Part shown: piece by piece, positions 7,452-15,918 of the stretch
Position numbering within the stretch: position 1 is the stretch's first letter
Layout: the number at the start of each line of letters is the position of its first letter
From: an uncultured Myxococcales bacterium
GTDB taxonomy: Bacteria; Myxococcota_A; UBA9042; DTJE01
Direction of reading: 5' to 3'
NCBI GenBank assembly: GCA_903847405.1
Contig: CAINDP010000210.1
Span: forward strand, 1-33,956
DNA: 33,956 bases
Notes under the pieces: model-generated
What the model was told of the DNA's origin: nothing
Database searches by the model: none
The model's input: the letters and a program-made list of their open reading frames with translations, nothing else
Position numbers and translations under genes: made by a program

Positions 7452-8576
7452 ATGAACCGCGACTGCTGTGACGAGTCCGACAAGACCGACAAGACCAAGG
7501 CGCTGAACCTGGCCCGGATCGTGTTCAAGCTAACCACCGATCCGCGCGGCTGGCGGGTGGATCGGTTGATCGACGAACTGGGTATCGCCGACCGTACCTA
7601 CCGCGACTACCGGCAAACCCTGAAAGAGCAGTTCGAGGAATTGAAGGACAAGCAGAGGAGGACACTGATCGAGGAGGTGAAGGACGGCGAGACCCGGTAT
7701 CTGCGATTGCGGGATTCGGAAGACTCCATCACCGACGAGTCCGTCTTCGTGTCGCGAATGACGGCACTTGAGATGGCCCGCCAGGCATTTGGGTTCCTCC
7801 AGAACACAGACGTCGGACGCGACATCGAGACGTTTCGCCAGGACATCTTCAACCGCGTCGGCGATCGCACGTACGTGTACAGGTCCCTGACGAAGAACCT
7901 GGACCGCAAACTGTACTACCTTCCGCACGCACCAAAGGACTACAGCCGACAGGGCCAGAAGTTGCGTACCGTACTGCGGGGCCTCATCGGCAGCAGGGTC
8001 CTTTCGATCGCCTACGACTCGCCCACCAATCGCCTCCCACGCCTTGTGGAGCCGTTGACGCTGATCCAGTGGAGGAGCGCTCTCTACCTTGTTGTACGGT
8101 CACGCGAAAAGAAGGGCATTTACATCATGGCCGTGGACCGGATGCTGGAGGTCAAGTCGACCGGCCAAGGGTTCCACTATCCGCCCCCGGAGGTATACCA
8201 CCCCGAGCGGTTCACCGAAGGTGGCTTCGGCATCTTCCAGCAGAAGGATGGGGTGCCCACACGGGTGGAACTGGTTTTCGCCAACAAGCGGCCGTTGAAA
8301 CTCGACCTCACCGAACGCCGGTGGCACGATACCCAGCATACCGAGGAACTTCCTGACGGCCGTCTTCGCATGACCTTCACAGTTCGTACTCTGGTCGAGG
8401 TCCGGCCGTGGGTTCGCTCGTATGGAGCCGACGTTGAGGTGATCACTCCGGTTGACCTACTCGCGCAGGACACGAACTCGGACACGACCAGGAAGAGGGC
8501 CGCTGCCCCTCGCACCAGGAAGCAACGAAATGCCGAGACCGTGCCGGCCCCAGGATCGCCGCTGCCAGATGCGTGA
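7452..8576 (+). CDS. capW: CapW-like WYL-domain transcription regulator
   Basis: This 374-residue protein has a winged helix-turn-helix near residues 20-60 (WRVDRLIDELGIADRTYRDY). A WYL-type domain occupies about 175-245, where the name motif is degenerate (ALYLVV) but IYIMAVDRM is kept. A C-terminal WCX domain ends PWVRSYGADVEVITP. CapW/BrxR proteins are repressors next to CBASS, BREX and other defence loci and release DNA when the WYL domain senses a ligand or damaged DNA. The gene faces away from the CBASS operon across a 123-bp gap holding an inverted repeat, which fits autoregulation and control of CBASS. The start is the ATG at 7452, with GGGGG six bases upstream. The last 40 residues are basic and disordered. 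The symbol rests on domain order and position. Confidence 0.8.
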   Translation: MNRDCCDESDKTDKTKALNLARIVFKLTTDPRGWRVDRLIDELGIADRTYRDYRQTLKEQFEELKDKQRRTLIEEVKDGETRYLRLRDSEDSITDESVFVSRMTALEMARQAFGFLQNTDVGRDIETFRQDIFNRVGDRTYVYRSLTKNLDRKLYYLPHAPKDYSRQGQKLRTVLRGLIGSRVLSIAYDSPTNRLPRLVEPLTLIQWRSALYLVVRSREKKGIYIMAVDRMLEVKSTGQGFHYPPPEVYHPERFTEGGFGIFQQKDGVPTRVELVFANKRPLKLDLTERRWHDTQHTEELPDGRLRMTFTVRTLVEVRPWVRSYGADVEVITPVDLLAQDTNSDTTRKRAAAPRTRKQRNAETVPAPGSPLPDA

Positions 8577-8609
8577 TACGATTGGTTCTCGGCGTACCGG
8601 AGAATCAGG

Positions 8610-8984
8610 GTGAAGTTGACAACGGATCACATCGAAGCCCTAGTTGCAGCCGTGCTGGCCGTGAACAACTATCGTCTGGAGAAGGTCTGGGCCCAGTTAC
8701 CCGGACTCCAAGCCGCAGGGCTGACGGATCCAGAATGGGTGGCAGCGGCGGACCTGGGCGAAGTCGTAGTCCGGCTGACCGCTTCGGGCCATGACCGCGG
8801 GATGCTGGCTGGACTGATCGCCGACCGGCTGCAGACGATGATGCAGGCCGTGGTTGCCGGTACGCTCGACCCCCTGCCGGACGCCCTCAAGCGCGGGGAC
8901 CGTGACGCTGCCGTGGGAATCCTCTGCACGGCAAAGGGAATCGGCCCCAAGGTCGCTGACAATGCCCTGATGCTGATGAAGTAG
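8610..8984 (+). CDS. Truncated HhH-GPD-like protein (helix-hairpin-helix)
   Basis: This 124-residue protein starts at the GTG at 8610, with GGAG about eight bases before it. The helical order and the end, KGIGPKVADNALML, resemble the first domain of endonuclease III-type DNA glycosylases, whose hairpin reads LPGVGRKTA. The lysine at the catalytic position is kept. The protein stops four residues after the hairpin, so the catalytic Asp and the iron-sulphur part of true glycosylases are missing. It follows the regulator by 33 bp and is probably on the same message, ahead of the restriction enzyme. It could be a DNA-binding accessory or an eroded enzyme. Confidence 0.6.
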   Translation: MKLTTDHIEALVAAVLAVNNYRLEKVWAQLPGLQAAGLTDPEWVAAADLGEVVVRLTASGHDRGMLAGLIADRLQTMMQAVVAGTLDPLPDALKRGDRDAAVGILCTAKGIGPKVADNALMLMK

Positions 8985-9036
8985 CGCAACGAACCTAAGT
9001 CACCGACATTGGCCTTCCGCCGGGCTCATCGCGAAC

Positions 9037-9065
9037 TTGTCGTTCCGGACCCGCCGGCCTATTCT
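9037..9065 (+). promoter_or_regulatory. Candidate promoter of the type IIG enzyme
   Basis: TTGTCG (9037-9042) and TATTCT (9060-9065) are separated by 17 bp and lie 30 bp before the ATG at 9095. Each element matches the sigma-70 consensus at four of six positions. Found by eye. Confidence 0.45.
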
Positions 9066-9094
9066 CGCCAGACTGATCCTCTGGCAGGGTGTTC

Positions 9095-12000
9095 ATGGCC
9101 GAAAACTTCGAGATGTTCTCCATCCGGTACGTGAATCGCGAACTGTTCTCGGAGCGGTTCCTTCGGGACCTCCTGCCGCAGAGGCCCGAATGGAAGCAAT
9201 GCGAGGCCAGCGCTCGGACCGCGATGAACGCCTTGAAGGAACTGTACGCGAAGGAAAGGTCTGCACTCCCGGGCCTCCGCGAAGAACAACTTGAGGTGAC
9301 CTGGATCCAGAAGGTCCTGGACATTCTGGGCCACTCCTTCGAAATCCGTTTTCGCCTGCCCACGGACACGTCTGGCGTCGACATCGTCCCCGACTACGCG
9401 TTGTTCCCGACTCCTGATGACAAAGTAATCGCACGCGGACTCGTCGAAGCAGGCAAGCCTTTCGATGCCGCTCGACACGTCGGAATGCTCTGCGAGGCGA
9501 AGCGCTGGGCTCGGGATTTCGGCCGAGCCGCAAAGGGCCAGAAAACGCCCAGGCAACAACTCGCTGACTACCTGATGCGTTCCGGCGTGGAGTGGGGCTT
9601 CCTGACGGACGGCAGGTACTTCCGGCTGGTGCACCGCTCCGTGGCCGGCCGCCTGGATCACTACTATCACGTCGATCTGGTCTCGGCCCTGGATGCCGAC
9701 GACCTCGATGCCTTCATGTACTTCTACCTGTTCTTCCGTGGCGAGGCGCTGCGACCGGCCCCCGGCACCGGCCGCACGTTCCTGGACGAGGCCCGGACCG
9801 AGTCACAGAGTTACGCCACGAACGTCGGCGAGGGTCTGAAGGATTCCGTATACGATGCACTGACGCACCTGGCGCAGGGTTTCGTCACGCGCGCCGAAGA
9901 CTTGACGCAGCCGACCGAGGACGAACTGGGGCACGAGTGCCTGGTCCTCCTGTACCGCCTGCTCTTCCTGTTGTATGCCGAGCATCGACGCCTGCTGCCG
10001 CTGGGCGATCCCGGCTATGCCGAATTCAGTTTCACGAAACTTACCCACGATGTTGCCGGGCACCAGGACAGCGGGGCGCCCTACCTGCCAAGGGGGACGT
10101 CCCTGTGGGGCAGACTGAAGGGCCTGTTCGACCTGGTGGATCGCGGCGACGAGGCCCTGAAGGTGCCCGCGTATAACGGTGGCCTGTTCAACCCGCTGAA
10201 GCATCCGTTCCTGGCCAATCAGGAACCGGGCGATCGGGACCTGGCCGCGGCCATCGATCTGCTGGCCCGCACGCAGGTCGGCAAGACCGGCGCCCGACAC
10301 TTCATCGACTACCGCGATCTCGACATCCGGCACATCGGAACGATCTACGAAGGCCTGCTGGAGTACCGGGTTCGGGTGGCGGCCACCGATCTGGCCGTCG
10401 TCGATGACCCGAAGGCCAGGACGCAGCGGTACGAACCCTTCGTGGCTGGCGAACATGTGAAGGCCGCGGTGGCGAAGGGCCGGGCCTACCTCGTCACCGA
10501 CCGCGGCGAACGCCAGACCAGCGGGTCCTTCTACACTCCCGACTTCATCGTGGAACACATCGTCGCCGAAACGCTGGGCCCCCTGGTGGCAGGAAAGACG
10601 CCGGAGGCGGTCCTTGCGCTGCGCGTCGTTGATCCGGCGATGGGGTCCGGACACTTCCTGTTGGCCGCCGTGGATTTCCTTGCGCGGGCGTATGGACAGG
10701 CGTTGATTGACGCCGGCCGGGACGACGACGGCATTCTGTCGGACGCGGAATTGGCTGCTTATCGCCGCCTGGTTGTCGAGCACTGCATCTACGGCGTGGA
10801 CCTGAACGCGATGGCTGTCGAACTGGCCAAGGTCGGCCTGTGGCTCAAGACCATGGCGACAGACCGGCCGCTGACCTTCCTGGACCACCATCTGAAGCAC
10901 GGGAATTCGCTGCTGTCTGCGCGCATCGAACAGGTGGGGCGGCCTCTCGCCGTCCGCGACACCCGCAAGAAACGGTACGACGCTGCGACAGACGAAGCAC
11001 AGATCGGACTGTTCGAGCAGTACTTCCGGGCGACGCTGCCCTCGATGCAGCACCTCATCGCGGAAATCCTTGGGCGGGAGACCCACACCCGGGAAGACGT
11101 CAAACTGAAGGAAATCTGTGACGCGCAGGTGGATGCCGCCAGAGCACCCCTCGCCGCGGTCGCGGATGTGTACCTTGCTCAGGCCTTTGGGGTGCAGCCC
11201 AAGCAGTTCGACGCCACCGTGAGTTGGCTCCATCAGACAGCGAAACTGCTCGGGTCGGCCGACGTGACGAATGCCCGTCCGACGGCCGTCCGGAAACACT
11301 TCTTCCACTGGCAACTGGTCTTCCCCGAAGCGTTCTTCGACAAGAACGGCAACCCCCTTCCTGACGCGGGTTTTCATGCGGTGGTCGGCAATCCGCCCTG
11401 GATCCGCCAGGAAACGTTGTCCGAGGACAAGGAGGCCCTCCAGGCTCTGTACCCGGACGTCTTTCACGCGGCTGCGGACATCTACGTGTTCTTCGTGGCG
11501 GCCAGTCTGTCGCTGCTTGCGCCGGCCGGGCGGCTCGGCATGATCCTGCCCAACAAGTGGCTGCGCACCGACTACGGCAAGGCGCTGCGGCAGACCCTGG
11601 TTTCAAAATTCCGTCCTGTCGGACTCGTGGATTTCGGTCATGCCCCGATCTTCCCAGACGCGGACACGTTCCCATGCATCCTCGTCGTAGAGAGAAATTC
11701 CCCGAGTGCGACGGCTGAAGATGACGACGGCTTGCAGTTCTGCCAGGTGCCGCGGGAGTCCCTCGACGGCATCATGCTGACGACATTCGTGCGGAAGCAT
11801 GAATTTGCGGTGACGTCCGACCAACTTCGCGCGGAAGGCTGGACGACACAGCCGCCGGAGGTGGCACGGCTGCTGGCGAAGGTGCGAGCGACGGGCCAGA
11901 CGTTGAAGAAGTACCTGGGGGCGTGCCCCATGTACGGGTTGAAGACCGGCTTCAACGAGGCGTTCCTTGTCGACCAGACTACGAGAGATGCGCTGGTTGC

Positions 12001-12919
12001 CGCCGATCCCAAGTGCATCACGATCCTGAAGAAGCATCTGCGCGGCCGAGACGTCGAGCGGTGGCACGCTCGATGGGACGGAGAATGGTTCATCGCGTTG
12101 AGAAGCAGCGAGAACCATGCATGGCCGTGGGCTGAGCGAGGCAAGGCTGCCGAGGGCGTATTCCAGCATTCCTTCCCGTCGCTCCACGCCCACATGAAGC
12201 TCCATGAGGCAGCGCTGAGAAAGCGACAGGACCACGGCCGATACTGGTGGGAGTTGCGTTCCTGCGACTACTACGACAGCCTGGAGCGACCGAAACTCCT
12301 GTATCAGGAAATCCAGTTCCACAGTTGGTTCGCGTTTGATGACGTCGGGTACTTCGTCAACAACAAGGTGTTCCTGCTGCCCACCGACGACCTCGGCCTG
12401 CTGACCGTGCTCAACTCGTCTCTGATGTGGTGGTTCCTCTGGTTCACCATGCCGCACATGAAGGACGAAGCCTTCGCGATGCAGGGCACATACGTTGAGA
12501 ACCTTCCGATCCTGAAGGCGCCAGCAAAGCCTGCCAAGAACCTGGTACGCCTGGCTGCGGAGCGCCAGCAGGCCGAGTGCGAGTTCCTGGGCTGGATGCG
12601 CGGCCAGCACGGGTTGGTCCAGACATCGCAGAAACTGGAATCGTTCTGGACCCTCGACGAGACCGCCTTCGTGGCGGAACTGAAGAAGGCCAAGGTGCGG
12701 CCGAAGCCCGCGGCGCTCACCGAAATCAAGGCGCAGTTCGAAATCTACCGCACACGCATCCAGGCCATGGTCACGGAGGCACGCGGCTGGGAACACCAGG
12801 TCCACGACACGGTGTTCAAGTTGTATGGTCTGACCGAGGACGAGGTGGCCCTGGTCCGCCGAACGACCCCGTCGCGAGACCCGCTCACCTTGCTGGAAGG
12901 TTCTGGCCAGGTCGAGTGA
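9095..12919 (+). CDS. Type IIG restriction-modification enzyme (Eco57I-like)
   Basis: This 1274-residue protein combines cutting, methylation and DNA recognition. The N-terminus has a PD-(D/E)XK-like pattern: VDIVPDYALF near residue 93 and MLCEAKRW near 131. The adenine methyltransferase core has motif I, DPAMGSGHFLL, near residue 513 and motif IV, NPPW, at 766-769. The last ~400 residues (GLKTGFNEAF, FVNNKVFLL, YVENLPI) match the TaqI-like target recognition region and should set the site. Such enzymes methylate N6 of adenine in one strand of an asymmetric site and cut nearby. The ATG at 9095 follows AGGG by five bases; a GTG at 9089 is in frame. No separate specificity gene is nearby, consistent with a stand-alone enzyme. 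Confidence 0.92.
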   Translation: MAENFEMFSIRYVNRELFSERFLRDLLPQRPEWKQCEASARTAMNALKELYAKERSALPGLREEQLEVTWIQKVLDILGHSFEIRFRLPTDTSGVDIVPDYALFPTPDDKVIARGLVEAGKPFDAARHVGMLCEAKRWARDFGRAAKGQKTPRQQLADYLMRSGVEWGFLTDGRYFRLVHRSVAGRLDHYYHVDLVSALDADDLDAFMYFYLFFRGEALRPAPGTGRTFLDEARTESQSYATNVGEGLKDSVYDALTHLAQGFVTRAEDLTQPTEDELGHECLVLLYRLLFLLYAEHRRLLPLGDPGYAEFSFTKLTHDVAGHQDSGAPYLPRGTSLWGRLKGLFDLVDRGDEALKVPAYNGGLFNPLKHPFLANQEPGDRDLAAAIDLLARTQVGKTGARHFIDYRDLDIRHIGTIYEGLLEYRVRVAATDLAVVDDPKARTQRYEPFVAGEHVKAAVAKGRAYLVTDRGERQTSGSFYTPDFIVEHIVAETLGPLVAGKTPEAVLALRVVDPAMGSGHFLLAAVDFLARAYGQALIDAGRDDDGILSDAELAAYRRLVVEHCIYGVDLNAMAVELAKVGLWLKTMATDRPLTFLDHHLKHGNSLLSARIEQVGRPLAVRDTRKKRYDAATDEAQIGLFEQYFRATLPSMQHLIAEILGRETHTREDVKLKEICDAQVDAARAPLAAVADVYLAQAFGVQPKQFDATVSWLHQTAKLLGSADVTNARPTAVRKHFFHWQLVFPEAFFDKNGNPLPDAGFHAVVGNPPWIRQETLSEDKEALQALYPDVFHAAADIYVFFVAASLSLLAPAGRLGMILPNKWLRTDYGKALRQTLVSKFRPVGLVDFGHAPIFPDADTFPCILVVERNSPSATAEDDDGLQFCQVPRESLDGIMLTTFVRKHEFAVTSDQLRAEGWTTQPPEVARLLAKVRATGQTLKKYLGACPMYGLKTGFNEAFLVDQTTRDALVAADPKCITILKKHLRGRDVERWHARWDGEWFIALRSSENHAWPWAERGKAAEGVFQHSFPSLHAHMKLHEAALRKRQDHGRYWWELRSCDYYDSLERPKLLYQEIQFHSWFAFDDVGYFVNNKVFLLPTDDLGLLTVLNSSLMWWFLWFTMPHMKDEAFAMQGTYVENLPILKAPAKPAKNLVRLAAERQQAECEFLGWMRGQHGLVQTSQKLESFWTLDETAFVAELKKAKVRPKPAALTEIKAQFEIYRTRIQAMVTEARGWEHQVHDTVFKLYGLTEDEVALVRRTTPSRDPLTLLEGSGQVE

Positions 12920-13210
12920 TTGCGTTGCTTGGCGCGGAAGACCCCAGCCCCGCCGAGGATGCGCCAAACGCGCAGGACAACCGCGCAGGCCGACTGCCTC
13001 GCGCGCGATTGCGCCGATCATTCGCAGGTGACTGTGGCGGGGCGCCCGAGCGCCACCCTTCCCAGCCAGCCACTGCCGCCAGCAACATCTTCGCCTCGGC
13101 TTCGAGCCCTAATGGGCGCGTTCATCGCGTTCATCGCCCAGTGCCATACCCGGTATCATGACCTTCCTCGGCGAGCCTGATTTCATCAACATGCCCTGCC
13201 TCAAATCCTA
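12920..13210. other. Non-coding gap after the type IIG gene
   Basis: I see no supported gene between 12920 and 13280. A hairpin with 6-bp arms, GTGGCG (13034-13039) and CGCCAC (13051-13056), could end the upstream message but has no T-run. The direct repeat GCGTTCATC occurs twice at about 13119-13136. The downstream promoter begins at 13211. Confidence 0.4.
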
Positions 13211-13239
13211 TTGACGCAGTTCGCTCGCCTGGATAGCAT
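13211..13239 (+). promoter_or_regulatory. Candidate sigma-70-type promoter for the 13281 gene
   Basis: TTGACG (13211-13216) and TAGCAT (13234-13239) are separated by exactly 17 bp, 42 bp before the ATG. They match consensus at five and four positions of six. This is one of the best promoter candidates in the window. Confidence 0.6.
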
Positions 13240-13280
13240 CCTTCAACTGGTTCACAAATCTCTTTATCCGGGGGGTACAG

Positions 13281-14276
13281 ATGCAGCGTTTCTGCACGCT
13301 CGTTCTTTTCCTATCCGCATTCTGCTTGGCGAGCAACGCCACGCACGCACAGGGCGTGCCGACGCCACAGCAGACGGTACGGATGGCCGTCGCGCCGGCC
13401 CACAAGGGACCGCGGGTCAACGAGTTCACCGTTGAGGAACAGGTCGGCGGTGTCACGACGACGCACAACTATCGGCTCTATGTACTCCTGATCTACAATG
13501 ATCAAGAATCGTTGGAACTGGCCCAAGACTGCGACCCGACCTGGATTGAGAACAACACCGCGAGTTCCGTGGAAGGAGCATGGGCCTCTCAGGCGCCCGT
13601 CCCCTTGCTTCGGACCAAGAGTTATCTCGTCGTCTGTGCCTTCGAGAAGAACGGCACGGGGAATTGGGTCAAGAAGTCACTCAAGCAGATTGGGGTCACG
13701 TCAATACGAATGGTCACCAAGAACTCCGAGGTAGTGAACAACACCTCGGTCGATGCGAGTTTCGCCAAGTGGGTTGCCGCGGCCTCCGTATTGCCGATGA
13801 GCCTCCCAGCCCGGGACCTGCTGGAAAGGGACGAGGGGCGCTGGGCTCGCAACGCTCGCATGGCCATCGAGTTCCAGATCGAGAAAAGCACGCCTATCCC
13901 GGCCTGGATGGAGTTGCGGAAGATCGGCTACTTCCACGGAAGCCTGGAACTCGCGAACACCTACGGTTTCGCTTTCGGGGACAAGGGGAACGCCATCGCG
14001 ATGCCCCTGGTCGTGGCCCTCGGCGGCGACTGGCCGGTCATCCGTAATTCGGATTTCTACCTGGGTGTCCACGCCCTTCTCTCGCCGACGTTCAAGTTCG
14101 CTGAAGGAAAAATCTCGCAGGTCATCTCCGCAGCGGTTGGTGCGCGCTTCGACATCGGGGGATACGCCGGTATCGGCGCCGGCTATCTGATCGATTTCAC
14201 CGGCGACACGAAAGGCAACGCCCTGATCTTCCTTTCGATCGGTAGCGAAATCATGAAGGTTCTGGCGACGCAGTAG
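13281..14276 (+). CDS. Exported protein of unknown function
   Basis: This 331-residue protein has a signal peptide: a hydrophobic core in residues 4-18 and a likely cut after THA near residue 23. The ATG at 13281 is preceded by GGGGGT five to ten bases upstream. Residues 60-160 look mixed alpha/beta and contain three scattered cysteines. The C-terminal ~130 residues alternate Gly and hydrophobic residues (FHGSLELANTYGFAFG, GARFDIGGYAGIGAGYL), as in outer-membrane beta-barrel strands. I do not recognise the family. It sits inside the defence island but has no feature that links it to defence. Confidence 0.75.
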   Translation: MQRFCTLVLFLSAFCLASNATHAQGVPTPQQTVRMAVAPAHKGPRVNEFTVEEQVGGVTTTHNYRLYVLLIYNDQESLELAQDCDPTWIENNTASSVEGAWASQAPVPLLRTKSYLVVCAFEKNGTGNWVKKSLKQIGVTSIRMVTKNSEVVNNTSVDASFAKWVAAASVLPMSLPARDLLERDEGRWARNARMAIEFQIEKSTPIPAWMELRKIGYFHGSLELANTYGFAFGDKGNAIAMPLVVALGGDWPVIRNSDFYLGVHALLSPTFKFAEGKISQVISAAVGARFDIGGYAGIGAGYLIDFTGDTKGNALIFLSIGSEIMKVLATQ

Positions 14277-14387
14277 CAGGCCCTCCACTCTCGGACACGC
14301 CCGCCAATTCGGGAGCCTGCCCCTGGATTCACCATGTCGCAACCATCTGCGACTATCGCCAGCACCTGCCGAACCGGAGGCCCGCCG

Positions 14388-15272
14388 ATGTCCACCCCCG
14401 CGGATCCCATCCCGAGCGAAGTTCTCCCCGGGTTCCGTCAACTGGGCGACGATTGCCCCGTCAGCAATGCCTTCGAAATCTTCCAGGCCATCGGGACGGA
14501 ACCCCGCACCCTTGAGAGCGCCGTGTTGGCCGCGGTGGAGACTGGTGTCCCACGGTACCCGGTCACCGGGGTCACGGCGGCCTGTCAGGACAGGACGGGC
14601 CTGCCCGGCGGGCGGTACATCGTGGGCCCGGACCACGCGGCCCCCTGGATCCTGGACGTGATCGCCATCGGGGACCCCAGCCGGCTGGTGGCATTCATGC
14701 CGCTCCGCGAGCCCGGCCTTGGGGTGCAGGCGAAGTTCGTGGAGGCATCCGTCCTCCCGGAAGGCGTCGAGGCGTGGACGACGATCGAAGTCAACGACGT
14801 CGAATGGACCTTCTACGACACGCGGTTCTGCCTGTGCCGTGCGACGTACCAGCCCGGCGTGACCGCCCCGTGGCGACTTTCCGCGATCGCCGTACGGGTC
14901 GGCCCGGGCGGGGCCGACGACACCCGCGAGGAGGTCCTCCCCGCCAGTCGCGTCGATCCACTGGGCGACACCGTCGACATGACCGAGCTGTCCTACTTCT
15001 TCCCGTCCATGAATGGCCCGGGGGACGAGGCCCAGATCCGCGGCCGGATCCGTGCCGTGCGCAACGTGCGGTTCGGGGACGTGGACGCCTGGGAGATCGA
15101 TGTCGTCGTCCCCGCGGACACGAATGCCACCGAGTGGCCTGTCCTGCCGGTGCTGGTCGGTCGACCGGCATGGGCTGGCCTTCATGCGCCGATTGTCGGG
15201 GGCTTCCTGGAAGGCTTCGCCTGGGTGCAAGGCTACCGGGACGACGTTCCGTTCGCGACCGCGGTGGGGTGA
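14388..15272 (+). CDS. Hypothetical protein, probably cytoplasmic
   Basis: The ATG at 14388 follows GGAGG by seven bases and gives 294 residues. An in-frame ATG at 14334 lacks a ribosome site. No signal peptide or membrane span is visible. The middle contains many short beta-strand-like stretches (WTTIEVNDVEWTFYDTRF, RLSAIAVRVG), and residues 180-290 include MTELSYFFP and AWEIDVVVP. I cannot assign a family or function. It converges on the ATPase/TOPRIM pair with a 61-bp gap. Confidence 0.65.
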   Translation: MSTPADPIPSEVLPGFRQLGDDCPVSNAFEIFQAIGTEPRTLESAVLAAVETGVPRYPVTGVTAACQDRTGLPGGRYIVGPDHAAPWILDVIAIGDPSRLVAFMPLREPGLGVQAKFVEASVLPEGVEAWTTIEVNDVEWTFYDTRFCLCRATYQPGVTAPWRLSAIAVRVGPGGADDTREEVLPASRVDPLGDTVDMTELSYFFPSMNGPGDEAQIRGRIRAVRNVRFGDVDAWEIDVVVPADTNATEWPVLPVLVGRPAWAGLHAPIVGGFLEGFAWVQGYRDDVPFATAVG

Positions 15273-15333
15273 AACGCTCGCGGATGCGGGGCGACCCTGG
15301 GTCAACCCCAGTGCAGGCGGGACGCAAACGCGC

Positions 15334-15918
15334 TCATGGCAGCATGTGCGGACCAGCGGGAACTGCCCCAAGGGCTCGGGCGACGATCCGCACCAACCGG
15401 TCGAAGGACGGCAGTGCAGCCCGGACCAGGTCACGACGTTCTCGCGGCCCCCTTGCGGCGCGATTCAACGCAATGTCGCGTACGTTCAGGCCGGGCTTTT
15501 CGGCCAAGGGCTGCAGGCCCTCCACCCAGCGAATCGCGTCGATCAGGCTTTCCAGGTTCGATTCCAGGAGCACCAACCGGTCGGCCAGGATGACCCCGGC
15601 GGGCGCCACTTTCGCGTCGAAGGCAGTGCGGATCGCACTCTTGCATGAGTTGCCGGGCAGGTTGAAAAGGCCTCGTACTTTGTCCTCGTCCAACACGGCG
15701 ACCAGCCGAAACGCCGTGGCGGAATAGCCGGCATTTTCGCATTCCTTCACGACGTTCCCATTCCCCTTGCAGGGCTTCGAGTCAATCGACTCCCGGACCA
15801 AACGCAGGTCCGTCGCGGCCTCGTCGGCGACGCAGGCGCACAGGAAGGCGTGGGGGCCGTATCCCCTTGGCGGCTGGCCTTGTGCAAGACGATCCTCGAA
15901 CAGAACCCGAATCTTCAT
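15334..15918 (-). CDS. Possible TOPRIM-like partner of the OLD-type ATPase
   Basis: This 194-residue protein begins with a beta strand ending in an acid (IRVLFEDR, Glu8) and later has AVLDEDK with Asp77 and Asp79. An early Glu and a later DxD are the metal-binding marks of the TOPRIM fold, which supplies the nuclease in OLD, GajA and AriB-type defence proteins. The Gly that normally follows the Glu is missing, so this is tentative. Its ATG overlaps the end of the ATPase gene by 4 bp, so the two are translationally coupled, and the ATPase has no TOPRIM domain of its own. Together they could be a split OLD-like system. The partner does not look like the HNH protein of Septu. Confidence 0.65.
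   Translation of the reverse strand: MKIRVLFEDRLAQGQPPRGYGPHAFLCACVADEAATDLRLVRESIDSKPCKGNGNVVKECENAGYSATAFRLVAVLDEDKVRGLFNLPGNSCKSAIRTAFDAKVAPAGVILADRLVLLESNLESLIDAIRWVEGLQPLAEKPGLNVRDIALNRAARGPRERRDLVRAALPSFDRLVRIVARALGAVPAGPHMLP

Noticed and set aside
9803-13021. Long reverse frames inside the type IIG gene
   Set aside because: The forward strand carries all methyltransferase and nuclease motifs. The reverse frames show no recognisable domain.
13034-13056. Intrinsic terminator after the type IIG gene
   Set aside because: The stem is only 6 bp with an 11-base loop and no T-run. It is mentioned only in the gap description.
15334-15918. PtuB of a Septu system
   Set aside because: The partner has no HNH histidines or Cys pairs. 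Acidic TOPRIM-like positions are seen instead.
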